From UBA6136 sp044350805 (GTDB lineage: Bacteria; Pseudomonadota; Gammaproteobacteria; Methylococcales; Methylococcaceae): a stretch of DNA of 51,270 nt. A program made the translations under genes and the position numbers. Below the pieces are notes generated by a model that was not told the origin of the DNA, searched no databases, and saw nothing but the letters and a program-made list of their open reading frames with translations. The DNA lies in assembly GCA_044350805.1 (NCBI GenBank), contig JBILGU010000018.1, forward strand, positions 1 to 51,270, in the 5' to 3' direction. Positions 16,007-24,201 of the stretch are shown in pieces; positions within the stretch are counted from its first letter, which is position 1; every line of letters begins with the position of its first letter.

Positions 16007-16885
16007 ATGATCTCGGGCATGTTTTTTGCTCATCTTATCTTTCAATTTGGCTTAGGTTTTCCATTGAGGCCGCCTAAATTGCACGTCACCTCTTCACTGC
16101 GCCGGGTCGACCTAGGTCTTGGCCTATGGCTGTGTTTGTTGGTGCTTTTCGGCATGTGTCACGTCCCTCTGGCGTCTGCCGATTCGGGGACCATCGAACT
16201 CAGTCGTGCCAGGGAAACGGGCTGGGTTTTGGACGTCAAAGGGGCCCCCTTGGCGGAGGTGTTCAGAACCCTGAGCGAGAGGATGGGTGTCCCCATCGTC
16301 ACGGCGCCCCCACCGGAAGCACCACTGACTTTGCGGTGTTCTGGAGGGGATGTACGGGTCATTGTGGGCTGCCTCCTTGGAAGTGGGGCGAGCGTGGTCT
16401 ATCACATGGGCCTTCCGGGGCATCGTGATGTGGTTTCAAGTGTCCGTATTCTGGGCTCGTCGTATGTTCGAAAGCCGGTTAAGAATGTAAATGCCGACCC
16501 CTCTGAGGTGGCGGCGATCCTTGAGATGACGCGCTCTGAAGATCCTGATGCACGGGCCGACGGGTATACGCTATTGGCGCAATTAGTCGGCGGAAATGAG
16601 ACGCTGCAGCGGAGCGTCTTTCATCAGGGACTTCAGGACGGATTCGGAGAAGTTAGGGCGGCTGCCTTATTGGGCTTGCATGGGGTTGATCCTCAGGGTT
16701 CACGCGAAGAGATGGTGAAAGGGCTGAGTGATTTCGATGCCAATGTTCGGCTCGCCGCATTGGATGTTATTGGAGAAGGGGCTGAAGCTGAGGGTTTTTT
16801 ACGTCAAGCGTTAAATGACCCCGACGATATGGTCAGGGAACTCGCGCGACTGCGATTGGAACTTCCTGAAAACAATGAACATTAG
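16007..16885 (+). CDS. Exported STN-like/HEAT-repeat protein of unknown function
   Basis: From the first ATG the product is 292 residues. A Sec signal (LGLGLWLCLLVLFGMCHVPL, cleavage near ASA) follows an unusually long 35-residue lead. A TTG at 16078 preceded by GAGG would give a normal signal peptide, so that start is equally possible. Residues about 70-130 (LDVKGAPLAEVFRTLSERMG) resemble the STN/secretin N-domain of outer-membrane proteins. Residues about 165-288 form at least three HEAT-like helical repeats (DPDARADGYTLLAQLV, EVRAAALLGLHG, NVRLAALDVIGE, DMVRELARLRLEL). It is the first gene of the operon ending in apbE. A scaffold role for the surface complex is inference. Confidence 0.7.
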   Translation: MISGMFFAHLIFQFGLGFPLRPPKLHVTSSLRRVDLGLGLWLCLLVLFGMCHVPLASADSGTIELSRARETGWVLDVKGAPLAEVFRTLSERMGVPIVTAPPPEAPLTLRCSGGDVRVIVGCLLGSGASVVYHMGLPGHRDVVSSVRILGSSYVRKPVKNVNADPSEVAAILEMTRSEDPDARADGYTLLAQLVGGNETLQRSVFHQGLQDGFGEVRAAALLGLHGVDPQGSREEMVKGLSDFDANVRLAALDVIGEGAEAEGFLRQALNDPDDMVRELARLRLELPENNEH

Positions 16886-16912
16886 ATGAAAATACAAGGG
16901 GAGCGTTACGAG

Positions 16913-17464
16913 ATGAGTGAGTCTTTGAGGTCATCAGCGACGGTCGTCGCACTGACGGCCTTCGCTACATTGCTTCCGGGTTTGGGGTGTTGCCCGGCTA
17001 TGGCTGAGGTCGATGTGGGTCTTCCAACTTCTCAATCGCGCTTTCTCGAGCCACGTCAAATTATCGGGGCCTCTCGAATTGCAACCACGCTTGGGGTTTC
17101 GCCGGGTAGCGTGAGGACCTATCGCATTACTTGCTTTGACGATGGCTCCGGGGCTCCAGTTCGACTAAGACTTCGAGTTCAGAACCGAACAAAATCCGCC
17201 AAGTATCGTGTACAGGCAATCATTTCTCGAAATGGTGAATCACAGTCCGTTGTCGATAAGGTCAATGGAGACAATCTCTTTAGTGAATATGCCATGGTGA
17301 CTCAAGGACCTGGCGATTACCTTCTCACGATTAGCAAAGTCAAGGCGAAGCCTTCGAATCCGGAAAACAGGCTTAGGGGGGGAGCTGTTATTCAGACCAT
17401 GCAGGAATGCAATACAAAGGAGGGCAAATACACAGGGGTTTATCCACCGCTCCCGGCAAATTAA
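16913..17464 (+). CDS. Small secreted protein, 'CFDDG' family copy 1
   Basis: The 183-residue product has a signal peptide ending near CPAMA. The first possible ATG is at 16886, but the ATG at 16913 has a strong AGGGGAG nine bases upstream and is preferred. The mature core of about 100 residues is all-beta in pattern, with TYRITCFDDGSG, YRVQAIISRNGESQS, DYLLTISKVKAKP and a closing Cys (TMQEC). The same layout recurs in two other genes here (21562-22047 and 23640-24101), defining a local paralogous family with a conserved first and last cysteine that could form a disulfide. It sits between the HEAT protein and the DUF4266 lipoprotein with no intergenic space. Function unknown. Confidence 0.7.
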   Translation: MSESLRSSATVVALTAFATLLPGLGCCPAMAEVDVGLPTSQSRFLEPRQIIGASRIATTLGVSPGSVRTYRITCFDDGSGAPVRLRLRVQNRTKSAKYRVQAIISRNGESQSVVDKVNGDNLFSEYAMVTQGPGDYLLTISKVKAKPSNPENRLRGGAVIQTMQECNTKEGKYTGVYPPLPAN

Positions 17465-17707
17465 ATGAGATTTCATCGGAAATACATTCGCTTATCGATT
17501 GAGGTCCTAGTTGGGCTTTTGCTTGTGTTTTGTTTGGCCGGTTGTGAGTCGGTCAAGCCTTGGCAGAGAGGAACCATGGCCAAAGCGCACATGGCCCCAC
17601 AGCCTTTTGCCTCTCAAGCCGAATTTCGTGAGCACATCTATGGTTCCCGAGAATCGGCAACGGGAAGCACTGCTTCTACAGGTGGGGGAGGCTGCGGATG
17701 TTACTGA
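17465..17707 (+). CDS. DUF4266 small lipoprotein
   Basis: The 80-residue precursor has a lipobox LAGC (Cys27), so it should be an outer-membrane or periplasm-facing lipoprotein of about 54 residues. The mature N-terminus ESVKPWQRGTMAK and the C-terminal GGGGCGCY are hallmarks of DUF4266. From known genomes this family occurs beside DUF3570 proteins and ApbE, exactly as here. The ATG directly follows the stop of the previous gene. The C-terminal CGC could hold a metal, a disulfide or a redox centre; no role is established. Confidence 0.85.
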   Translation: MRFHRKYIRLSIEVLVGLLLVFCLAGCESVKPWQRGTMAKAHMAPQPFASQAEFREHIYGSRESATGSTASTGGGGCGCY

Positions 17708-17731
17708 CTTTGAAGATGCTTTGATCGACTC

Positions 17732-20407
17732 ATGCAGAAGCTCATTTTTGCCTCGCTGCGGCGGACCATATTGCCTTGCAGCCAGTTCAGTCAGGTAACT
17801 CTCCGATTGTTAAGCCGAGGCAAACCGACAGATTCAAGTAATCCAGATCTGGTGCAGAGCAAATCGAATACCTTGCTTTGTCTGACGGCCGCAGCTTTGG
17901 CCTTGCCAGGTCTTTCAGTAGCCCCACGAGCAGAGGCAGTCATCGACGATCCTGTTGGGCTTCAATATGGCCACTACAAGCAAACGCCATGGCAACTCCT
18001 CGGTGGGATAAAAAGCCAGTACAGCCCCCTATCAGTGGACAACATTGAGGGTAACGGAATTTTGACTTTTCCAGAGCACTGGAAGTTTTCTTTTGGCTAC
18101 GCGCAGGATACTTGGTCTGGTGCCACGCCGGTTTCATCTGCCCCCTATGCTCTTGGGGGCAATAACCCGACCCTTGCTGGCGCCTCGCCTCTCGTCAGAG
18201 GGAATGGAACGATCCTGTATGACAAGAAACTGACACCTTGGATGTTGGACCCCAATACAGCAACTTATGTGCCCGATGCTCGGCTGGTTCAAACGGTTGC
18301 CTCTGCATCGCCGGAAATCCGAAACTCAGGAAATTTTAGGCTTGGAAAGGAATGGGATGACATGGCTTTTAACGTTGCAGGTGGCCTATCCCAGGAGCCT
18401 GACTACAGCTCGGCTTTTGGGGGCCTGAACGGACTTTTGTACTTCAATGAGAAGCAGACGGCACTGAACTATGGTATCGATTACACCAATAGCTCTGTCT
18501 ATGCGCTGATCAATCCCTCCTATTCGCCTTACGTTGATAAGAGCTACTACGCTTCCCAAGGGCAAATTCAGGTTGAGACTGTGCCCGGCGGAACCAAGAT
18601 TGAGCACATGACAGGGACGCGTCAGGACTGGAACTTTCATTTGAATTTCTCCCAGGTGGTCAATCGAGAGTTACTTCTTCAGACAGGTATTGGGTTCATC
18701 CACAGTCAGGGGTATCTGGGTAACCCTTACAAGGCTGTTGACATGGTTTTTGTAAACACCAACGGGGAGCCGGTTCCTCCGCTTGACGAGGACTCTTCCT
18801 TGCCGCCACTTTGGCAGCCCAGTGTCGAGGCGGCAATTGAAAGACGACCAGACTTTCGCGATCAGGGCTTGTGGGACCTCAGATTTGTCCAGTATGTTGA
18901 GCCTTTTGATGCTGCAGTTCACGGGGGCTACAGGTTCTTCATCGATAGCTGGGGAGTATCTGCACATACCTTTGATGTCGACTGGGTCCAGCCTATTGAT
19001 GAGTGGTCCATTACCCCGAGATTTCGCTATTACAGTCAAAACGGGGCAAGTTTCTATCAGCCCTATTTTCTCTTTTCCGGAGCGGAGCCGACTGTAGGGG
19101 GTCGGTTCAATTTGGAGGGGGTGCCTCTGAATGCTTACTCAAGTGACTGGCGACTGGCGGCCTATGGTTCCCTAAGTGCGGGGTTGACTGTCGCGCGCCC
19201 CATCGGGAAGGCTATGGCGTTTGAGGCTGGATTCGAATGGTACACCCACGCGGGCGATCTCCGTCTCGGCGGTCCCGGTGCTGCTCAGGGTGCATGGTCC
19301 AGTGTCGATTACTATCAATTTAACGCAGCGCTAAGGGTTGACCTTTCGGCGGTAAGCAAGGGCCACGCGGACGTTCCGGAAAATATTCATGCAGGCCACG
19401 CGGGCCATGATCATCGACAAAAACACATAGGCATGGATGGACCCTCTGGACTTCTTTTCAATCACATGCTGGCGGAGGCAGGAAGCACGATGGTTGGCGT
19501 GCGTTACAACTACGCATTCCAGTCTGGCAACATGATGCACGGGACCAGCAATGTGTCTGATTTTCAAATTGTTAATCAGGGGTGTGGCCCGTATCTGAAG
19601 TGCCGTTACACGCCAAGGGACATGGATATGAGCATGGTCATGCTGGATATCATGTACGCACCGACCGATTGGATGACGTTGATGCTGATGCCCCAATTCA
19701 TGAGTATGGATATGCATCTCCGGGGCTTGGAAGGAGCGCCTCCTCCTGATGGACAGGATAGTCATGCCAATCATGGCGCCAATCCATTTCATTCCAGTGG
19801 GGGCGTAGGAGATATATTTGTAGGCAGTCTTTTCAAATTGTATGAGGCGCCTGGTCACAAGCTCCACGTGACTGCTGGTTTCACAGCACCCACAGGAAGC
19901 ATCAATCAACGGGTGAATGGAAATAGTGAATTTGAGCATTATGGGATGCAACTTGGGACTGGTACATGGAACGTCTGGCCGAGCTTGACGTATAACGGGT
20001 ATTCCGGCGATTGGAACTGGGGTGGGCAGATCAGTGGGAATGTGCCCCTGGAGAGCCACAATGATTCGGGGTTTGCCAGTGGAACCATGTTTCAGTCAAC
20101 CGCGTGGGGGGGGTACCAGGTCCAGGATTGGCTTCAGGGATCTGTTCGGGCGCTTTTCACTTCGCAGGCGCAGATCGGGGGAAATTACTATGGCAATTTT
20201 GTGCCCACCGGGCCTATGGATATGCCCCAGAGTTACGGCGGAAATTTCCTGGATATTGGCATCGGTTTGAACGCTCATGTAAAGTCAGGAGACTTTGAGG
20301 GGAACCATTTCGGGATCGAATGGCTTCAGCCCGCATACAATGACTACAACGGATACCAGCTAGAGAGGAAAGGTTCCTTATGGGCCAGTTGGGGGCTTTC
20401 TTTCTAG
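17732..20407 (+). CDS. DUF3570 outer-membrane protein fused to a Met/His-rich barrel domain
   Basis: The product is 891 residues, about twice the usual DUF3570 length. The export signal (LLCLTAAALALPGLSV, cleavage near AEA at about residue 70) is preceded by about 45 extra residues. A GTG at 17851 would give a normal signal peptide, so the start is uncertain. Residues about 70-550 are the DUF3570 part, with alternating amphipathic strands typical of a beta-barrel. A His-rich linker (HAGHAGHDHRQKH, about 552-565) follows. A second barrel-like domain (about 570-891) begins with MVGVRYNYAFQSG and includes Met-rich strands (MDMSMVMLDIMYAPTDW, MLMPQFMSMDMHL). Its end, WASWGLSF, is a C-terminal aromatic as in outer-membrane barrels. 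It is followed by apbE. Confidence 0.82.
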   Translation: MQKLIFASLRRTILPCSQFSQVTLRLLSRGKPTDSSNPDLVQSKSNTLLCLTAAALALPGLSVAPRAEAVIDDPVGLQYGHYKQTPWQLLGGIKSQYSPLSVDNIEGNGILTFPEHWKFSFGYAQDTWSGATPVSSAPYALGGNNPTLAGASPLVRGNGTILYDKKLTPWMLDPNTATYVPDARLVQTVASASPEIRNSGNFRLGKEWDDMAFNVAGGLSQEPDYSSAFGGLNGLLYFNEKQTALNYGIDYTNSSVYALINPSYSPYVDKSYYASQGQIQVETVPGGTKIEHMTGTRQDWNFHLNFSQVVNRELLLQTGIGFIHSQGYLGNPYKAVDMVFVNTNGEPVPPLDEDSSLPPLWQPSVEAAIERRPDFRDQGLWDLRFVQYVEPFDAAVHGGYRFFIDSWGVSAHTFDVDWVQPIDEWSITPRFRYYSQNGASFYQPYFLFSGAEPTVGGRFNLEGVPLNAYSSDWRLAAYGSLSAGLTVARPIGKAMAFEAGFEWYTHAGDLRLGGPGAAQGAWSSVDYYQFNAALRVDLSAVSKGHADVPENIHAGHAGHDHRQKHIGMDGPSGLLFNHMLAEAGSTMVGVRYNYAFQSGNMMHGTSNVSDFQIVNQGCGPYLKCRYTPRDMDMSMVMLDIMYAPTDWMTLMLMPQFMSMDMHLRGLEGAPPPDGQDSHANHGANPFHSSGGVGDIFVGSLFKLYEAPGHKLHVTAGFTAPTGSINQRVNGNSEFEHYGMQLGTGTWNVWPSLTYNGYSGDWNWGGQISGNVPLESHNDSGFASGTMFQSTAWGGYQVQDWLQGSVRALFTSQAQIGGNYYGNFVPTGPMDMPQSYGGNFLDIGIGLNAHVKSGDFEGNHFGIEWLQPAYNDYNGYQLERKGSLWASWGLSF

Positions 20408-20455
20408 CCCGACGCCTTCATTCTGACGCTGCACCATGGATTTCTGGATCGGAAT

Positions 20456-21364
20456 GTGACCAAGCCACTTTATCTGGTCCAGCAGGCCTTCACCGCGATG
20501 GGATCCCCGTGTGAAATCCAAATTTATTTGGATTCCAAAAAAAGGGCTAGATATCTCATCGGGAGGGCGATCACCGAAGTTGCTCGACTTGAGGCCAAAT
20601 ACTCCCGCTATCGATCGGATAGCTTTTTATCTGAAATCAATCGGATTGCCCTTCAGGGTGGGTCCATTAGCGTGGACTCGGAAACTTCTGGACTTTTTGA
20701 TTATGTTGCAACTTGCTATCAACAAAGCGACGGTTTATTTGACGTAACCTCTGGCGTTCTCAGGAAAGCCTGGAGTTTTTCCGAAAATCAATTGCCCTCT
20801 CCAGCGCAGATTGAGCCACTCTTGGAGAAAGTGGGTTGGAACAAGGTTCTATGGGAACCTCCTGTCTTAAGTTTTCCCTTGAAAGGTGTCGAGATTGATT
20901 TGGGCGGAGCGGTTAAAGAATATGCAGTTGACCGGATTTCAGTCCTTCTTTGGCAGGCCGGAATTCGGCACGGGCTGGTCAATCTGGGGGGGGATATTAA
21001 AATTATTGGGCCGCATCCGGATCAGAGCGGTTGGAACGTGGCAATTGCTCACCCGTTTGAGGCAGGCAGTACCATACGGCAACTTCACGTCAAAAAGGGT
21101 GCCATTGCGAGTAGCGGGGATTACGAGCGGTGCATCGTGGTTGATGACGTGCGGTACAGTCACGTTCTGGACCCGAGAACGGGTTGGCCCGTAGGTTATC
21201 TCTCCGCCGTGAGTGTCGTCGCCGAATTTTGTGTTGTCGCCGGGAGTGCTTCAACAATTGCCATGCTCAAAGGGGTAGGTGGCCCTCAATGGCTAGAAAG
21301 TCTCGGTCTGAGGTATTTCTGGGTGGACGTTCAAGGAAATACCGGCGGTAATCTTTTGGCCTGA
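20456..21364 (+). CDS. apbE: FAD:protein FMN transferase ApbE
   Basis: ApbE attaches FMN through a phosphoester to Thr/Ser of extracytoplasmic or membrane flavoproteins. The 302-residue protein keeps family signatures: FTAMGSPCEIQIY at the start, YSRYRSDSFLSEIN, DLGGAVKEYAVD (FAD binding), LVNLGGDIK, ASSGDYER and SHVLDPRTGWPV (metal site). It lacks a signal peptide or lipobox, so it either acts in the cytoplasm or is exported by another route. The start is a GTG at 20456 with GGATCGGA just upstream; the ATG at 20436 is out of frame. It closes the operon with DUF4266 and DUF3570, a recurrent combination. No target motif is evident in its neighbours. Confidence 0.92.
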   Translation: MTKPLYLVQQAFTAMGSPCEIQIYLDSKKRARYLIGRAITEVARLEAKYSRYRSDSFLSEINRIALQGGSISVDSETSGLFDYVATCYQQSDGLFDVTSGVLRKAWSFSENQLPSPAQIEPLLEKVGWNKVLWEPPVLSFPLKGVEIDLGGAVKEYAVDRISVLLWQAGIRHGLVNLGGDIKIIGPHPDQSGWNVAIAHPFEAGSTIRQLHVKKGAIASSGDYERCIVVDDVRYSHVLDPRTGWPVGYLSAVSVVAEFCVVAGSASTIAMLKGVGGPQWLESLGLRYFWVDVQGNTGGNLLA

Positions 21365-21561
21365 GGATCCGCTCGGTAGGGCACGGGACGAAATCGAATA
21401 ACTGGCAAAACAAGTGTTCGGACCTATTGGCTGAGATTGAGTCGAAAGGTGATTAGAAAGTCTTTCATTGGCTTTCTTGAGAATGGATTCGGTATCGTCG
21501 AGTGGGTCGTTTCACGAACCACGCGAAATCGATAGTTAACGGTAAAAATGAGGTAACCGTG

Positions 21562-22047
21562 ATGGTCAATTTTGGAAAAGATAGAAAAGCAGGCTATTTG
21601 TCATCTGCTGGTATCAAAATACTGACGGGAACTCTGTTGGCTGTTTTGTCGAGTCAGGTGTGGGCACATTCGGATGGTGGAAAGCTTTCCGCTCCGCCCG
21701 GGGCCACAGCAATCGCGCAAACGATTTGCGGTTCAAACAGTAGCGGTGAGACAGCGACCTACATTTTCAGAATCAGAAATTTGAGCGCTGCCTACAAGGA
21801 TCAAGTCAAGGTCGTAGTCACTAAGGATGGTTTTGCACCTCAAGAGGCTTTGACTTCGAAACGCGTCAGGGCTTATGGGGGGTGGGGTTTACTCCCCGGG
21901 GGAAATGGGGTCTATGCCCTGACTTTCAGCAAGGTTCTCGCCAAAAGCGCTAACCGTAAACCGGTCGTTTTTGAGTTGGAGCATCATTGCTCGGCTGCCA
22001 ATGGCGGGCATACGGAAAATGAATCGTTTGTGTGGATCAAACGTTAA
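21562..22047 (+). CDS. Small secreted protein, 'CFDDG' family copy 2, mature N-terminal His
   Basis: The frame is open from a GTG at 21502, but the ATG at 21562 with GAGGTA upstream gives a normal signal peptide (LTGTLLAVLSSQVWA, then HSDGG). The predicted mature protein is about 125 residues and begins with histidine. It shares with copies 1 and 3 the first-strand cysteine (TICGSNSSG in place of TCFDDG), a VVVTKDGF strand, YALTFSKVLAKS and a C-terminal cysteine (EHHCSA). It is the most divergent copy. It is separated from apbE by about 200 bases, so it is probably its own unit. It converges on the GHGC-family gene, with a shared terminator between. Confidence 0.68.
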   Translation: MVNFGKDRKAGYLSSAGIKILTGTLLAVLSSQVWAHSDGGKLSAPPGATAIAQTICGSNSSGETATYIFRIRNLSAAYKDQVKVVVTKDGFAPQEALTSKRVRAYGGWGLLPGGNGVYALTFSKVLAKSANRKPVVFELEHHCSAANGGHTENESFVWIKR

Positions 22048-22105
22048 TAAAGGGTGGCTTTAACCCTGATCTCTAAACAGTTTTAACGTCGATAAAATTG
22101 CAAGG

Positions 22106-22132
22106 ACGGGGCCCTTTTTCATAGGGCCCCGT
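22106..22132. terminator. Bidirectional terminator between convergent secreted-protein genes
   Basis: Perfect arms ACGGGGCCC and GGGCCCCGT with a 9-base loop (TTTTTCATA) lie between the stops at 22047 and 22145. The T-runs are weak on both sides. Confidence 0.7.
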
Positions 22133-22144
22133 TCCCTGTGCTCC

Positions 22145-23020
22145 TTACCGCGTTGCCCAGCCGGGGAAGCTCATAGCGTCAATTTCAGCATTTGTGGGCA
22201 TCACAACAATGCTGTACTTATCCGCGGCGGCGCAATTCGCCGTTTCGGCCGCAGGACGTTGGACGGTATAGGCCAACCAGAAGTTCTCATGAACGCCATG
22301 TCCGCTGGATAACTTGTCGGTCGGGCCGCCAATCCAGAGGTTCTGGTGATGCTCGTTGGTAAGACGCGCATCGATCTTACAAATGTCTGCCCCACCCATT
22401 CGGACAATCAGCTGCGTTGCGCAGGTGCCGGGCTTGAACGTCAGGCCGCCAGCTGTGATGCGCATATCGGTAACGGCAATTGCCTTTGGATCAACGTAGC
22501 CGTTTTTTTCCCAGAATCCGACAGGATTTCCTGCTGAGTCAAGGTGGAGTTTCTGTGTCTCAAAAACTCCTTTGTTCTGGTTTAGTTTCAAGCGACCCGC
22601 AAGGCTGGTGATGTCGACGAATTCATTTTGAAGCGTAGTCGCTGTGCCGACGGCGCTCTTGGGAAACGTGGTCACACCGGTGGTTGCGCTGGTGGTACCC
22701 GCTGAGTTCAATGTTTTTTGGACAGAGGGCTGGCCAGTGACACCGGTGCAGTTGGCCCCTGCGGCATCACAACCTGTACTAAACGGAGCTGTCGCGCCAG
22801 GGTTGGATCCAGTAGGCATGATCCATGTAACTGCCTTAACCCCGAGATAGCCGCCGCTTCCATTCGAACAGCCATGACCGACCGTGATTGCATTGAACTG
22901 CGAGGTGTACTTGCTTGCGGTGGCGCCAACAAGCGCCGTTGACATCCAGCCTGGGTGAGCCTGTGCGCCAAAGCTAGCAATCGCAGCCATGAGAGGGGCG
23001 ACTTGCAAATATTTCTTCAT
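22145..23020 (-). CDS. Secreted 'GHGC' family protein A, mature N-terminal His
   Basis: The 291-residue precursor starts at the ATG at 23020 with GGAG upstream; the frame opens 16 codons earlier. The signal peptide MKKYLQVAPLMAAIASFGAQA should be cleaved before HPGWMS. The motifs shared with the paralogue at 24202-25266 are, in order: VGHGCSNGSG, VKAVTWIMPTG, STGC...NCTG, QPSVQKTLNS, LIVRMGGADICK, NLWIGGPTDKLSSGHGVHENFW, VVMPTNAEID and FPGW at the end. The GHGC plus following (V)xxPxG pattern recalls the YcnI/DUF1775 copper-binding fold, which also matures to an N-terminal histidine; I treat that as a hypothesis. It forms a single gene unit. No enzyme motif is recognised. Confidence 0.68.
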   Translation of the reverse strand: MKKYLQVAPLMAAIASFGAQAHPGWMSTALVGATASKYTSQFNAITVGHGCSNGSGGYLGVKAVTWIMPTGSNPGATAPFSTGCDAAGANCTGVTGQPSVQKTLNSAGTTSATTGVTTFPKSAVGTATTLQNEFVDITSLAGRLKLNQNKGVFETQKLHLDSAGNPVGFWEKNGYVDPKAIAVTDMRITAGGLTFKPGTCATQLIVRMGGADICKIDARLTNEHHQNLWIGGPTDKLSSGHGVHENFWLAYTVQRPAAETANCAAADKYSIVVMPTNAEIDAMSFPGWATR

Positions 23021-23639
23021 CGTTGATCTCCATTTTCTGGTTCTTGAATCGACACCCAGCGATCCCATGACAGGTTGATCGGTGAGCCATCAAAGGGCTT
23101 AATGCAAATTTGGGGCCAAATATTAGAGAGGCGATCGGGAATTCTGGCGCTCCTCTACATGGCTGTATTTCTTAAGAAATATTTTCTTCTGTCTGGCCTT
23201 GATTGATTGAGCTACAGTTGGCGTTGTGGCATTTGGCTCACTTGGCTCGGTATCACTCTCAGTCTTGTCGATCCGGTGACGCTGCCGCTTAGACCAGATG
23301 GCCAATAGCAGCGACTTGTTTTTATTATGAGTGGCTGTGTCTCAGAGGATGTGTGGTTATTCTCAGTTCTTTTGCCGATGATCTGGGGTAATCAATCTTT
23401 TTCCATTTTCCCGCAGTTGAGTGGCCCGTAATTCGCAGGCTTTTTGTGGGATGCGTTAAATGACACACATTCAGCGGGAAATGACACATATCTGACAAGG
23501 ATCGATCCAAGATCTCGAATCAGGTGCGTTGAAAAAACCAGCCATGGCATCTACTCATCGATTTATTGGGTGTTGGCACCGATCCTGCGTAGAGATGTTT
23601 CGCAAATGATCATGATCCAAAGATTTTCAAGCCCTTTCC
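23021..23639. other. Gene-free stretch between secreted-protein genes
   Basis: About 620 bases without a convincing gene. The right part precedes nothing on the forward strand and follows the stop of the reverse gene at 23640. The left part must hold the promoter of the reverse gene at 23020. A 60-residue Lys/Arg-rich reverse ORF at 23123-23305 lacks a ribosome binding site and is not called. Confidence 0.4.
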
Positions 23640-24101
23640 TTAACCTCGATTGATTAAAGTTCCTGTGTGGGCTCCTGAGCCGGATTGGCAATGGTAGGTA
23701 AATCCATAGACTATGGCGCCTCTTAGAGCGCTGTCGAGTTGTTTTGCACTGGACTTTGTCTTGCTCAGGGTAATGACATACTCACCATCACCAGCGTTTA
23801 GAAAGGCTCCCGGGCCTCGAATTTTGTCGCCTGACCTTGAATCAGTGGTCGAGATCTTTTGCCCTCCTTTGGATACCGTTGCTGTGACTCCAAACTTTCG
23901 ACCCGGTGTGCTTGCCTTGATATCGAAATAAAGGTTATCTGCAAAACCGTTTCCATCGTCAAAGCACGTAATCAACCAGCTTTGGGTTGCATAGGGGGAA
24001 GAGCCGAGTGCTCCGCCTTGATCATGAGCTAGAACATCCGTTTCATAAATAGAAGAAATCATGATAGCTAGACTTAGAAGCGAGATGGTTCTGTGCTTCA
24101 T
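23640..24101 (-). CDS. Small secreted protein, 'CFDDG' family copy 3, mature N-terminal His
   Basis: The 153-residue precursor has its signal peptide ending at YETDVLA, followed by HDQGGALG as the predicted mature N-terminus. The core has SWLITCFDDGNG, FGVTATVSKGGQKIST, GEYVITLSKTKSS, LRGAIVYGFTYHC. This aligns well with copy 1 (TYRITCFDDGSG, DYLLTISKVKAKP, RLRGGAVIQTMQEC). AAGGAAGGAA lies before the ATG. It is just downstream of the GHGC-family gene at 24202, with a strong terminator in between, so it is probably separately promoted or expressed by read-through. Function unknown; a small beta-sandwich binding protein is likely. Confidence 0.7.
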   Translation of the reverse strand: MKHRTISLLSLAIMISSIYETDVLAHDQGGALGSSPYATQSWLITCFDDGNGFADNLYFDIKASTPGRKFGVTATVSKGGQKISTTDSRSGDKIRGPGAFLNAGDGEYVITLSKTKSSAKQLDSALRGAIVYGFTYHCQSGSGAHTGTLINRG

Positions 24102-24148
24102 TACTGGGTTCCTTCCTTCGGAGCAGTTTGACGGGGACTTATCCTATC

Positions 24149-24175
24149 CAAAAAAGGGGGCTACAAGCCCCCTTT
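24149..24175 (-). terminator. Rho-independent terminator of the GHGC protein B gene
   Basis: On the reverse strand GGGGGCT-TGT-AGCCCCC is followed directly by TTTTTT, 27 bases after the stop at 24202. This is a textbook intrinsic terminator. Confidence 0.85.
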
Positions 24176-24201
24176 CGCATTGTCAATTCCAAGCTACATA
24201 T

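Noticed and set aside
17128..17160. DDGSGAP in the first small secreted protein resembles the ApbE flavinylation site D-x-x-[ST]-G-A-[ST]
   Set aside because: The residue that would accept FMN is proline, and the paralogues read DDGNGF or lack the segment, so there is no conserved target.
23123..23305. 60-residue Lys/Arg-rich reverse ORF
   Set aside because: No ribosome binding site, no domain and AT-rich context; could not be supported.
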